This document shows positions 46,547 through 54,727 of a stretch of DNA of 64,000 bases, piece after piece; the stretch's first letter is position 1, and each line of letters starts with the position of its first letter. Origin of the DNA: Saccharomonospora amisosensis (GTDB taxonomy: Bacteria > Actinomycetota > Actinomycetes > Mycobacteriales > Pseudonocardiaceae); assembly GCF_011761185.1 (NCBI RefSeq), contig NZ_JAAOYM010000001.1:3720001-3784000 (forward strand). Direction: 5' to 3'. The notes beneath the pieces were generated by a model. It did no database searches. It was not told the origin of the DNA and saw nothing but the letters and a program-made list of their open reading frames with translations. The position numbers were made by a program, and so were the translations under genes.

Positions 46547-47062
46547 ATGTTGTCGGTTCCGCGGAATACTGATGGTTACGCGCGGATTCAAGTGCTTGTC
46601 GCAACACTCCTGATCATGAAGTGCGTAGTGATGGCGAGGCGCGGGCATAAGCGCGGGTTTGAGTTGCAGTCGGAGTACTGCCTCCGCCCCGTTCACGACC
46701 GGCTCAACCACCGGCCCCGCATGGGCCTCGACTGACGCACACCACACACCGTGTTCCACACCGCAATGGCATCCTCATGACCGGTACCGTTGCGATGATC
46801 ACTCGAATCCGCCGAGATTCCAACAGCCTGCCCGCTCGACACGACTGCGGTGAACCCGCCGATCGCGCGGCAGCCGTGGTTCGCGTGTGGGAGCGCACAG
46901 AGGGTGACCGCCTCTGCTCGACATGTGAGATCCTGCCAGCGTTGCGTGACACTGAGACTCCAGTGACGTTTGTGGCTACCTGGTTCGTGGGTACGCCCGA
47001 TCGAACGACAACAAAGGACGCATGGCGTCGTAGTCGCCGTGCGCGGTGGGAGGTGTGGGCCG

Positions 47063-48358
47063 GTGAGCCAGATCGACGTTTTCGTGCTGGGTCTCGACGA
47101 GGCGAATCGTCGCACACTCGGCGATGTTCCCGGTTCTGTGCGTTATCGGTTCCATCCATTGCTCAGCCCGGAGGAGCTGCAGCACGGTCAGATCTCCGTT
47201 CCCGATCTCCTTGCCAAGGCACAGGAGGAGTTGGACAGCTTCGAGGGCGACATCGGCGCCATAGTGGGCTACTGGGATTTCCCGGTCACCACGATGATCC
47301 CGTTGCTGTGCAAGCGCTACGGCCTGCCGAGCGCGACACTGGAAGCGGTAGTGAAGTGTGAGCACAAGTACTGGAGCAGGCTCGAACAGGCCAGTGTCAT
47401 CGACGATCACCCCAGATTCGGACTGGTCGATCTGGACGACCCCGCTCCTCCTGCCGGACTGAGCTACCCGATGTGGTTGAAACCGGTGAAATCGTTCTCC
47501 TCGGAGTTGGCGTTCCGTGTGGACAACGACGCCGACTTCATCGAGTCGGTGAAGCGAATCCGAGCGGGAATCGAACGGGTCGGTAGGCCGTTCGAGTACG
47601 TCCTCGAACGACTTGACCTCCCATCCGAGGTCGCGGCGGCCGGTGGCCAGGCATGCCTCGCCGAGGAGGCCATGTCGGGCGCGCAGGCGGCAACCGAGGG
47701 CTACGTTTACGACGGCGAGGTCACCGTGTACGGCACGCTCGACTCGTTGAACTACCCCGGCAACTCGTCGTCGTTCCTGCGCCACCAGTATCCCTCGCAA
47801 CTACCCGGACCGATGGTGCGGCGCATGGAGGACATCTCGGGCCGAGTCATCAGCCAGATCGGACTGGACAACTCGACCTTCAGCATCGAGTTCTTCTGCG
47901 ACAAGGAAACTGGCGAGGTCAACGTGCTGGAGATCAATCCTCGGCACTCCCAGTCACATGCCGAGCTGTTCGAGTATGTCGACGGTGTGCCAAACCATCA
48001 CCTGATGATCAGTTTGGGACTGGGTGAGGACCCCGACCTGCCCAGCAGGAAGGGGCCGTACGAACTTGCCGCGAAGTGGTACTACCGCAGGTTCCGAGAC
48101 GGCGTCGTGCGGCGGGTACCAGAAAGGGCCGAGATCGACCAGGTGCAGGCCGAGATTCCGGGCGTGGTGATCGACGTCATCCCCGTCGCCGGCGGGCGAT
48201 TATCCGAACTGGACGGACAGGACAGCTACAGCTACGAGCTGGCACACGTCTACGTCGGGGCGGACAGCGAGCCGGAGCTGGAGCGCAAGTACGAGCAGGC
48301 GGTCCGGATGCTGCGTTTCGAGTTCGATAATGACGACGAGGAGGAGGCCGGACGCTGA
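47063..48358 (+). CDS. ATP-grasp ligase-type protein
   Basis: 431 aa from the GTG at 47063 (GGGAGG about 9 bases upstream). The pre-ATP-grasp part has GAIVGYWDFPVTTMIPLLCKRYGLPS. The ATP-grasp fold follows: WLKPVKSFSSELAFRV (nucleotide Lys), EEAMSGAQAATEGYV, then the metal site FSIEFFCDKETGEVNVLEINPRHSQSH. It probably activates a carboxylate and joins it to an amine or similar group. Substrate unknown. The next gene starts immediately after its stop and encodes an S15/CocE hydrolase, so the two may make and break, or make and modify, the same kind of amide or ester bond. Confidence 0.88.
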   Translation: MSQIDVFVLGLDEANRRTLGDVPGSVRYRFHPLLSPEELQHGQISVPDLLAKAQEELDSFEGDIGAIVGYWDFPVTTMIPLLCKRYGLPSATLEAVVKCEHKYWSRLEQASVIDDHPRFGLVDLDDPAPPAGLSYPMWLKPVKSFSSELAFRVDNDADFIESVKRIRAGIERVGRPFEYVLERLDLPSEVAAAGGQACLAEEAMSGAQAATEGYVYDGEVTVYGTLDSLNYPGNSSSFLRHQYPSQLPGPMVRRMEDISGRVISQIGLDNSTFSIEFFCDKETGEVNVLEINPRHSQSHAELFEYVDGVPNHHLMISLGLGEDPDLPSRKGPYELAAKWYYRRFRDGVVRRVPERAEIDQVQAEIPGVVIDVIPVAGGRLSELDGQDSYSYELAHVYVGADSEPELERKYEQAVRMLRFEFDNDDEEEAGR

Positions 48359-50383
48359 ATGCGCACGGTTGACTCGCTGCCTTACGACATCATCGAGGAG
48401 GAGAACGTCTGGATCCCGGTGTCCGACGGCACCCGGCTCGCCGCGCGGATCTGGCGTCCTGTCGCATCCGACCACGATCGCTTCCCCGCGGTCGTGGAGT
48501 ACATTCCCTACCGCAAGCGGGACTTCACTGCGGTTCGCGACTCCATTCACCATCCTTACCTGGCAGGCCATGGCTACTGCTGTGTCAGGGTGGACCTGCG
48601 AGGCACCGGGGAGTCGGAGAGTGCGCTCACCGACGAATATCTGGAGCGGGAGCAACTCGACGCCGAGGACGTCCTGGGGTGGGCGGCGAGCGCACCGTGG
48701 TGCACCGGCAAGGTCGGGATGATGGGCATCTCGTGGGGTGCCTTCAGTGCGCTGCAGGTGGCGGCGCGACGACCGGCCAGTCTGTACGCCATAGTCATCG
48801 CCTCGTTCACCGACGATCGCTACGCCGATGACATGCACTACATGGGTGGCTGCCTGCTGTCGGACAATCTCGCCGAAGCGGGAACGATGTTCGCGCACAG
48901 CACGCTTCCGCCGGACCCGGCGCTGGTAGGCGAGCGGTGGCGGCAGATGTGGCTGGAGCGGCTGGAAAACGCGAGACCGTGGGTCACCGAATGGCTGCGT
49001 CACCAGTACCGCGACGACTACTGGCGGCACGCTTCGGTCTGCGAGAACTACGGCGACGTGCGCTGCCCCGTGCTCGCCTCGAGTGGGTGGGCGGACGGAT
49101 ACTCCAATGCCGTCATGCGGCTACTGCGGCAGCTGGACGTGCCGCGCAAGGGGCTGGTGGGCCCGTGGTCACACAAGTTCCCGCACCTGGGGGAGCCGGG
49201 GCCCGCCATCGGCTATCTGCAGGAAGTGGTGCGCTGGTGGGATCACTGGCTCAAGGACATCGACAACGGCGTGCTCGACGGACCGATGCTGTACGCCTGG
49301 ATGCAGGACAGCGTGCCGCCGTCGACGTCGTACGAGCAGCGGCCAGGACGCTGGGTGGGGGAACCATCCTGGCCGTCGCCCCACATCCGGCCCCTTCGGT
49401 TTCCGTTGGACCGTCACCGGCTGGCCGCTCCGGGCGACCGCGTTGCCGAGCGGGAACTGCGGATCAGCTCGCCGCTTTCCGTCGGGCAGTTCGCCGGGAA
49501 GTGGGCCTCCTACAACGCGCCGCCTGACCTGCCCTTCGACCAACGGGAGGAGGACGGCGGCTCACTGGTGTTCGAAACCGACCCACTGCCGCAGGCCTGC
49601 GAGATCCTCGGTGCCCCCGTTGTGGACCTGGACGTCTCGGCGGATCAACCGATCGCGATGATCGCGGCGCGGCTATCCGACGTCGCGCCCGACGGCAAAG
49701 CGACGCGGGTCAGTTACGGGTTGCTCAACCTCACGCATCGGGGCGGCCATGAGCGGCCGGAGTACCTGGAACCAGGCGAGCGGTACCTGGTGTCGATCGA
49801 ACTCAACGCCGTAGCCCAGGTCTTCCCGTCGGGACACCGTATCCGGCTTTCGCTTTCCACGTCGTACTGGCCGCTGGCGTGGCCGCCTCCGGCACCGGTT
49901 CTGCTGTCCGTCCATACCGGATCCAGCGAGCTGACGCTTCCGGTGCGCCCGGTACGGGAACCGGACGATGCCCCGCGAAATCCCTTCGGTGAGGCCGAAG
50001 GGGCGACGCCAATCTCCACAACGCGGGTGCGGCCGGGGCGACACCGCTGGGATGTCACCCGCGACCTGGACCGTTCGGTGTCGGCGTTGGAGGTCGAAAA
50101 GGATTCGGGAACCGTACGCTACGACGCGATCGGGCTGGAGGTTTCCCGCGCCGCTCACGAGCGCTACACGAGCGCGGCGGACGACTTCCAATCGGTTCGT
50201 GGCGAGACAACATGGACTGTTGACTTCGTTCGGGGTGAGTGGCAGGCACGCACCGTCACCCACACCACGTTGTCCTGTACCGAGACCGAGTTCGTCGTCG
50301 ACGCGCGGATCGATGCCTACGATAGCTCGGGAAGGCTGTTCTCCCGCAACTGGCACGATGTGATTCCGCGAGACCACGTCTGA
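48359..50383 (+). CDS. CocE/NonD-family (X-Pro dipeptidyl-peptidase S15-type) hydrolase
   Basis: 674 aa; the ATG abuts the previous stop. Domain 1 is an alpha/beta hydrolase: YIPYRKRDF, DLRGTGESES, nucleophile Ser in MGISWGAFSALQ (about 120-131), Asp in SSGWADGYSN (about 241-250) and His in GPWSHKFPHLGEPG (about 269-282). The C-terminal jelly-roll domain carries FPSGHRIRLSLSTSYWP. Known members cleave cocaine ester, glutaryl-cephalosporins or X-Pro peptides. No signal peptide is seen, so it acts in the cytoplasm. Operon with the ATP-grasp gene. Confidence 0.92.
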   Translation: MRTVDSLPYDIIEEENVWIPVSDGTRLAARIWRPVASDHDRFPAVVEYIPYRKRDFTAVRDSIHHPYLAGHGYCCVRVDLRGTGESESALTDEYLEREQLDAEDVLGWAASAPWCTGKVGMMGISWGAFSALQVAARRPASLYAIVIASFTDDRYADDMHYMGGCLLSDNLAEAGTMFAHSTLPPDPALVGERWRQMWLERLENARPWVTEWLRHQYRDDYWRHASVCENYGDVRCPVLASSGWADGYSNAVMRLLRQLDVPRKGLVGPWSHKFPHLGEPGPAIGYLQEVVRWWDHWLKDIDNGVLDGPMLYAWMQDSVPPSTSYEQRPGRWVGEPSWPSPHIRPLRFPLDRHRLAAPGDRVAERELRISSPLSVGQFAGKWASYNAPPDLPFDQREEDGGSLVFETDPLPQACEILGAPVVDLDVSADQPIAMIAARLSDVAPDGKATRVSYGLLNLTHRGGHERPEYLEPGERYLVSIELNAVAQVFPSGHRIRLSLSTSYWPLAWPPPAPVLLSVHTGSSELTLPVRPVREPDDAPRNPFGEAEGATPISTTRVRPGRHRWDVTRDLDRSVSALEVEKDSGTVRYDAIGLEVSRAAHERYTSAADDFQSVRGETTWTVDFVRGEWQARTVTHTTLSCTETEFVVDARIDAYDSSGRLFSRNWHDVIPRDHV

Positions 50384-50853
50384 CCCTGCCGCAGCGCTGC
50401 ACTCCCCCGCTCTTCCTAGTCCTGGGTGGTGTCGCCGTACGCGCACTTCGGGTCGACACCACCCCGACGCCGAAGCAGGTCGCCGCGAAGCGTCGCCGCG
50501 AAGCCCTGAAACCGCATGTCGTGGAACGGCCCGGTGTCCGGGGCTGCCGGGCCTTCCACTACCGGCCCGGTGGCTGCGGCCTGCTACGTCGCGACGGTAG
50601 TTCCGTCGCCGGCGCGGTGCGCGGCGGGCGGCACCTTCTCGCTTCCCGTACCGATCACCGAAGGTCGTAGCGTGCTCGGCTTACCTGCCTGCGATCCGGT
50701 GTCCGTGGCCACGGCCGGCACACCGTAGCTGGTCCTAGATCACATTCCGGGCGACACTAACGTTGCGTGAAGGTACGGTCGAGGCACACGGTGCGGGCCT
50801 CGTCGGAGCGGCTCCTTGCTGTCCTCTTGCCCTCCTTCGCTCGAAAGAAGCTG
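50384..50853. other. Intergenic stretch without a supported gene
   Basis: On the minus strand, coding-looking frames can be read: one ending GVDPKCAYGDTTQD at about 50418, and, beyond an in-frame TAG, one with KPSTLRPSVIGTGSEK. Neither is long enough or matches anything I know; a decayed secreted-protein gene is possible. The SulP promoter presumably lies at the right end. Confidence 0.4.
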
Positions 50854-52359
50854 ATGTCGCTGCCTGCTGTCTCGCGCCCGAAAACCCGACGAGTGCTACC
50901 CGGTCGTCCCGCGTGGCTCTCCCCGCGCGTGCTGCGTACCGAGACGCTTTCCGGCTTGGTCGTCGCGCTCGCGCTCATCCCCGAGGCGGTGTCGTTCTCC
51001 ATCATCGCGGGCGTCGACCCACGCATCGGGCTGTTCGCCTCGTTCACGATGGCTGTCACCATCGCCGTCACCGGCGGCCGACCTGCCATGATCTCCGCGG
51101 CCACCGGCGCCATCGCGCTCGTGCTCGCACCGCTGGTTCGCGATCACGGCGTTGAATACCTGCTCGCCGCCGTCGTCGTAGGCGGCATCCTGCAGGTGCT
51201 GCTGGCCGTGGCCGGGGTGGCCCGGCTCATGCGGTTCCTGCCCCGCAGCGTCATGGTCGGCTTCGTCAACGCCCTGGCCGTCCTCATCTTCCTGGCCCAG
51301 CTGCCCTACCTCATCGACGTACCGTGGCCGGTCTACCCGCTACTCGCCGCTGGTCTCGTGGTCATGATCGGGCTCCCGAGACTCACCAAGGCCGTCCCCG
51401 CACCGCTGGTGGCGATCGTGGTGCTCACCACCTTCACCGTCGCCGCCGGAATCGCCGTGCCGACCGTCGGCGACGAGGGCGAGTTGCCCAGCAGCCTGCC
51501 CGTGCTCGGGGTCCCTTCGGTGCCGCTGACCCTCGAAACCCTGACGATCATCACTCCCTACGCACTGGCCATGGCTCTGGTCGGGCTCATGGAGTCACTG
51601 ATGACCGCCAAACTCGTCGACGACATCACCGACACCCACTCCGACAAGACCCGCGAGTCCTGGGGACAAGGCATAGCCAACATCGTCACCGGCTTCTTCG
51701 GCGGCATGGGCGGCTGCGCCATGATCGGCCAAACCATGATCAACGTGAAGTCCGGCGCGCGTACCCGCGCCTCCACCTTCCTCGCCGGAGTGTTCCTGCT
51801 CGTCCTCGTCGTCGCCCTCGGCGAGATCGTCGCGAGGATCCCCATGGCCGCCCTCGTCGGCGTCATGATCATGGTCGCAGCCGGCACGTTCGACTGGCAC
51901 AGCATCCGCCCACGCACGCTACGCCGAATGCCCAGGAGCGAGACTGCCGTGATGCTGTCCACAGTGGCCGTTACCGTGGCCACCCACAACCTCGCCATCG
52001 GCGTGATCGTCGGCGTGCTGGTCGCCATGGTGCTCTTCGCCCGCCGCGTCGCCCACCTCGTCACCGTCGACAGCGTGCTCGACCCCGACGGCAGCACCAA
52101 GATCTACCACGTCACCGGCCAGCTGTTCTTCGCCTCCAGCAACGACCTCGTATTCCAGTTCGACTACGCGGGCGACCCACCCAACGTCATCATCGACCTG
52201 TCCGACGCCCACATCTGGGACGCCTCCTCCGTCGCCGCACTCGACGCCATCACCACCAAATACGAATCGCGCGGCACCACCGTCACCATCATCGGCATGA
52301 ACTCCGACAGCCGGCAGCGGCACAACACACTGGCAGGCACCCTCACCGGCTCGCATTGA
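50854..52359 (+). CDS. SulP-family anion transporter with STAS domain
   Basis: 501 aa from the ATG at 50854 (in-frame GTG-type starts upstream would add a basic leader). About 10-12 helices with the SulP core: TLSGLVVALALIPEAVSFSIIAGVDPRIGLFAS, FFGGMGGCAMIGQTMINVKSGARTR and RIPMAALVGVMIMVAAGTFDW. A short C-terminal STAS domain contains VIIDLSDAHIWDASSVAALD. The family carries sulfate or bicarbonate; which is not clear, as no cysteine-synthesis or carbonic-anhydrase gene is adjacent. It converges with the RidA-like gene. Confidence 0.93.
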   Translation: MSLPAVSRPKTRRVLPGRPAWLSPRVLRTETLSGLVVALALIPEAVSFSIIAGVDPRIGLFASFTMAVTIAVTGGRPAMISAATGAIALVLAPLVRDHGVEYLLAAVVVGGILQVLLAVAGVARLMRFLPRSVMVGFVNALAVLIFLAQLPYLIDVPWPVYPLLAAGLVVMIGLPRLTKAVPAPLVAIVVLTTFTVAAGIAVPTVGDEGELPSSLPVLGVPSVPLTLETLTIITPYALAMALVGLMESLMTAKLVDDITDTHSDKTRESWGQGIANIVTGFFGGMGGCAMIGQTMINVKSGARTRASTFLAGVFLLVLVVALGEIVARIPMAALVGVMIMVAAGTFDWHSIRPRTLRRMPRSETAVMLSTVAVTVATHNLAIGVIVGVLVAMVLFARRVAHLVTVDSVLDPDGSTKIYHVTGQLFFASSNDLVFQFDYAGDPPNVIIDLSDAHIWDASSVAALDAITTKYESRGTTVTIIGMNSDSRQRHNTLAGTLTGSH

Positions 52360-52389
52360 CGTGCTGGCGTCGAATGCGAAAGGCGGCGA

Positions 52390-52779
52390 CTACCCTGCCA
52401 CCGCGATCGCGTCGATCTCCACCAGCCAGTCGGGTTGCGCCAGCCCGGCCACGCGCAGCAACGTATCGGCCGGGTAGGGCGCGGTGAAGTACTCCTCGCG
52501 TAGCCGCACGATCTGGTCCAGGTAGCTCATGTCGGTGACCATGATGGTTACCTTGACAACGTCGTTGAGGCTGCTGCCGCCCTGTTCCAGCACCGCAGCC
52601 AGGTTGCGGAACGCCTGGCGTGCCTGGGTTTCGAAATCTCCGACACCGACGGTACGACCGTGCTCGTCGATCCCGGCCTGGCCGGATACGAAGATCAGGC
52701 CGTTCGCCTTGATCGCCAGCGAAATGCGGTAGGGCTCGTACCAGTCGGGGTCGTGTTCCACACGTTGCAGCAAGGTCAT
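52390..52779 (-). CDS. Rid-family protein lacking the RidA catalytic arginine
   Basis: 129 aa chorismate-mutase-like trimer fold: LIFVSGQAGIDEHG, QARQAFRNLAAVLEQGGSSLNDVVKVTIMVTDM and WLVEIDAIAVAG. True RidA 2-aminoacrylate deaminases have Arg in a PAR(S/T) motif; here the segment reads YPADTLLRV, with Asp in place of Arg. It likely belongs to another Rid subfamily with a different small-molecule role. It is divergent from the HxlR gene, sharing a 96-bp region with a palindromic operator. Confidence 0.9.
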   Translation of the reverse strand: MTLLQRVEHDPDWYEPYRISLAIKANGLIFVSGQAGIDEHGRTVGVGDFETQARQAFRNLAAVLEQGGSSLNDVVKVTIMVTDMSYLDQIVRLREEYFTAPYPADTLLRVAGLAQPDWLVEIDAIAVAG

Positions 52780-52834
52780 GGGGAAAGCCTCGACCCTAGC
52801 TACGATCAGAACAAGTACGGTCTTTTGCGACCAG

Positions 52835-52854
52835 TACTATCACACTGGATAGTA
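52835..52854. promoter_or_regulatory. Palindromic operator overlapping the hxlR-type promoter
   Basis: TACTATC-N6-GATAGTA at 52835-52854 is a perfect 7-bp inverted repeat. Its right arm overlaps a TAGTAT -10-like hexamer (52850-52855), and TTGCGA at 52825-52830 is a possible -35. A second dyad, GGTC-N6-GACC, is at 52819-52832. It lies between the divergent RidA-like and HxlR genes. Confidence 0.65.
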
Positions 52855-52875
52855 TCGAGGTCAGGGGAGGCTCAC

Positions 52876-53229
52876 GTGGGCGCCCGTATCGAGGCGTTGG
52901 CCGAGGAGTGCATGGTCGAGGCCGCGCTGGAGGTCATCGGTGGCAAGTGGAAGCTGGTAATCCTTCGACATCTGCTGCAGAGCACCATGCGCTTCGGTGA
53001 ACTCGACAGGGCACTGCCTGGTATCACTCCCCGGATGCTGACCCGGCAACTGCGGGAGCTGGAAGCCGACGGGCTGGTGCGGCGCACCGTGCACCACCAG
53101 GTGCCGCCCAAAGTGGAGTATTCGGTCACCGAGATGGGCACGAGCCTGCGCGACATCACCGAGCAACTCGAGCGCTGGGGACACGACTACCGGAAATGGA
53201 AAATCGGCCGAGACGACACCGACGGCTGA
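52876..53229 (+). CDS. HxlR-family winged-helix regulator
   Basis: 117 aa from the GTG at 52876 (GGGGAGG 5 bases upstream). The HxlR pattern is full: ECMVEAALEVIGGKWKLVILRHLL, RFGELDRALPGITPRMLTRQLRELEADGLV and KVEYSVTEMGTSL. A single Cys (Cys12) sits at the position often used for redox or electrophile sensing in HypR/QorR-type members. It is divergent from the RidA-like gene with a palindrome between, so it probably controls that gene and itself. Confidence 0.92.
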   Translation: MGARIEALAEECMVEAALEVIGGKWKLVILRHLLQSTMRFGELDRALPGITPRMLTRQLRELEADGLVRRTVHHQVPPKVEYSVTEMGTSLRDITEQLERWGHDYRKWKIGRDDTDG

Positions 53230-53383
53230 CCGGACTCGCCGTGGCCTCCCGTGCGGACCGGTTGACGCGTCGCGCCACCGGTCGTTGGCTGCTGGCACCC
53301 GCCGCGCCGAACGGTCCCGGAACAACCGCGTTCACCGGTAAGTCGGTTGAGCCCGCCTGCCGCGCCCGAGCATGATGCGGCCC

Positions 53384-54033
53384 ATGGAACTGCTTGGCTC
53401 GTTGCCCACCTTCGTCGCCGCCGTCGTGCTGATATCCGCCTCACCTGGTCCGGCGATGGCGTTGATCCTGCGGTGTGCGGCGCTGCGGGGGTTCGCGGGC
53501 GCGGTACCGACGGTGCTTGGACTGCAGGCCGGTCTCTACCTGTGGGCGCTGCTGGCGGCGGGAGGGCTGGCCGCGCTGGTCGCCGCGTCACAGGTCGCGT
53601 TCGTCGTGCTTCGTGTGCTCGGTGCGGGGTTCCTGCTTTATCTCGGCATCAGGATGTGGCGTGAGGCATGGCGCGGCCGCGAGAGCCTTCCGCGACCGGT
53701 GTCGGTGCGGAAGTACCCGCCGAAGCCGAAAGGGGCTGGCTCAAGGCGTTCGCCGAGGGTGTCGTGGTGATGCTGGCCAACCCCAAGGCGGCGGCGTTCA
53801 TGGTGGCCTTCTACCCGCAGTTCGTCCCGGCCGACCGCCCGCTGTTCGCCACCACGGCGGTACTGGCGCTGCTGCAGGTGGCGATCGAGATCGTGCTGTA
53901 CCTCGGGCTCGCGGCCGCCGTCGGACGGGCGAGCGGCTGGTTCCGGCGGCCCATGGTTCGGCGCAGGCTGGAAGCGGTGAGCGGCACCGTTCTGGTCGCT
54001 CTCGGTATCCGCATGGCCGCCGAAGGCCGCTAG
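53384..54033 (+). pseudogene. LysE/RhtB-family amino-acid exporter, split by a frameshift
   Basis: The N-terminal half (MELLGSLPTFVAAVVLISASPGPAMALILRC to GAGFLLYLGIRMWREAW) lies in one frame; the C-terminal half (GWLKAFAEGVVVMLANPKAAAFMVAFYPQFVP to GTVLVALGIRMAAEG) is in another. The switch falls between about 53668 and 53735 and equals the loss of one base. Joined, they give a normal LysE of about 215 aa with six helices. Either a recent pseudogene or a sequencing error; the halves show no other damage. Confidence 0.82.
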
Positions 54034-54450
54034 CAACCGCAGCGGGAACCATTGGTCGATGCCGGCGAGAAGGCGTCGGATCGCGGGGCCGAGTGCGGCG
54101 GCGAGATCGTCGGCCGTGCGCAGGTCGGCCGAGCACGCGTCGGGGAGGAGCCGGGCATCGGGCAGTACCTGTGCTACGCGGTCGGCCAGCGCGGTCGGGT
54201 GGCGCCGATCTTATCCCGGGAAACACCAACGTCGGCGCGGTGATCGGCGCCAGTCCGGCGACGTCGCGAAAGGCGCGGTCGCGCCCGATCGCCGCTGCCG
54301 CCGCGACGCTCTCCTGGTCCGACCGTGGAATGGCGGCGCGGACCTCGCTCGGCGAAGGCATCCATGAAGCCGATCTCCTCGGCTTTGGCGGCATCATCCT
54401 CGATGTCTTCGAGCCGAGTTGATCGAGCAGGGCGACCACGTCCTCGGCGT
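54034..54450 (-). pseudogene. Alpha/beta-hydrolase relic
   Basis: Minus-strand pieces in different frames: SYAEDVVALLDQL, GFMDAFAERG, IPRSDQESVAAAAAIGRDRAFRDVAGLAPITAPTLVFPG and, after another shift, HPTALADRVAQVLPDARLLPDACSADLRTADDLAAALGPAI. The order and motifs (PTLVFPG, HPxALAxRVA) fit the C-terminal third of an alpha/beta hydrolase; the nucleophile region is deleted. The remaining part of the 54034-54727 gap shows nothing further I can name. Confidence 0.55.
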
Positions 54451-54727
54451 AGCTCAACCAGGTATGGCAAGCGGAACCAGGCTGTGATGATCAGGTCCAC
54501 CGCCGTGCAGCAGGACCACGGCAGGGTCCCTCTGCGACCGTGCGGCTTCGCGTCGACAGCGTTTACCTGCCGAGCGAGGTCAGGCAGGGTCCCGCCGAGG
54601 TCCGCCCGGCTTGAGCCTACGCAGCGTGTACCCGTTGCTGGTGGGGCGCCAGCCTGGCGGCTTTTTGGCACGCGTTCAATAAGCTAGGGTTGGTCGAGTC
54701 CCCCAACACCACGAGGAGGTGGTGACA

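Noticed and set aside
46777-47361. Plus-strand frame with several Cys (HDCGEP, CSTC)
   Set aside because: It runs into the ATP-grasp gene in a different frame, has no known match, and lies among relics. A short zinc-binding protein cannot be excluded but is not supported.
50516-50728. 70-codon frame before the SulP gene
   Set aside because: No ribosome-binding site or recognisable motif; codon use is not convincing.
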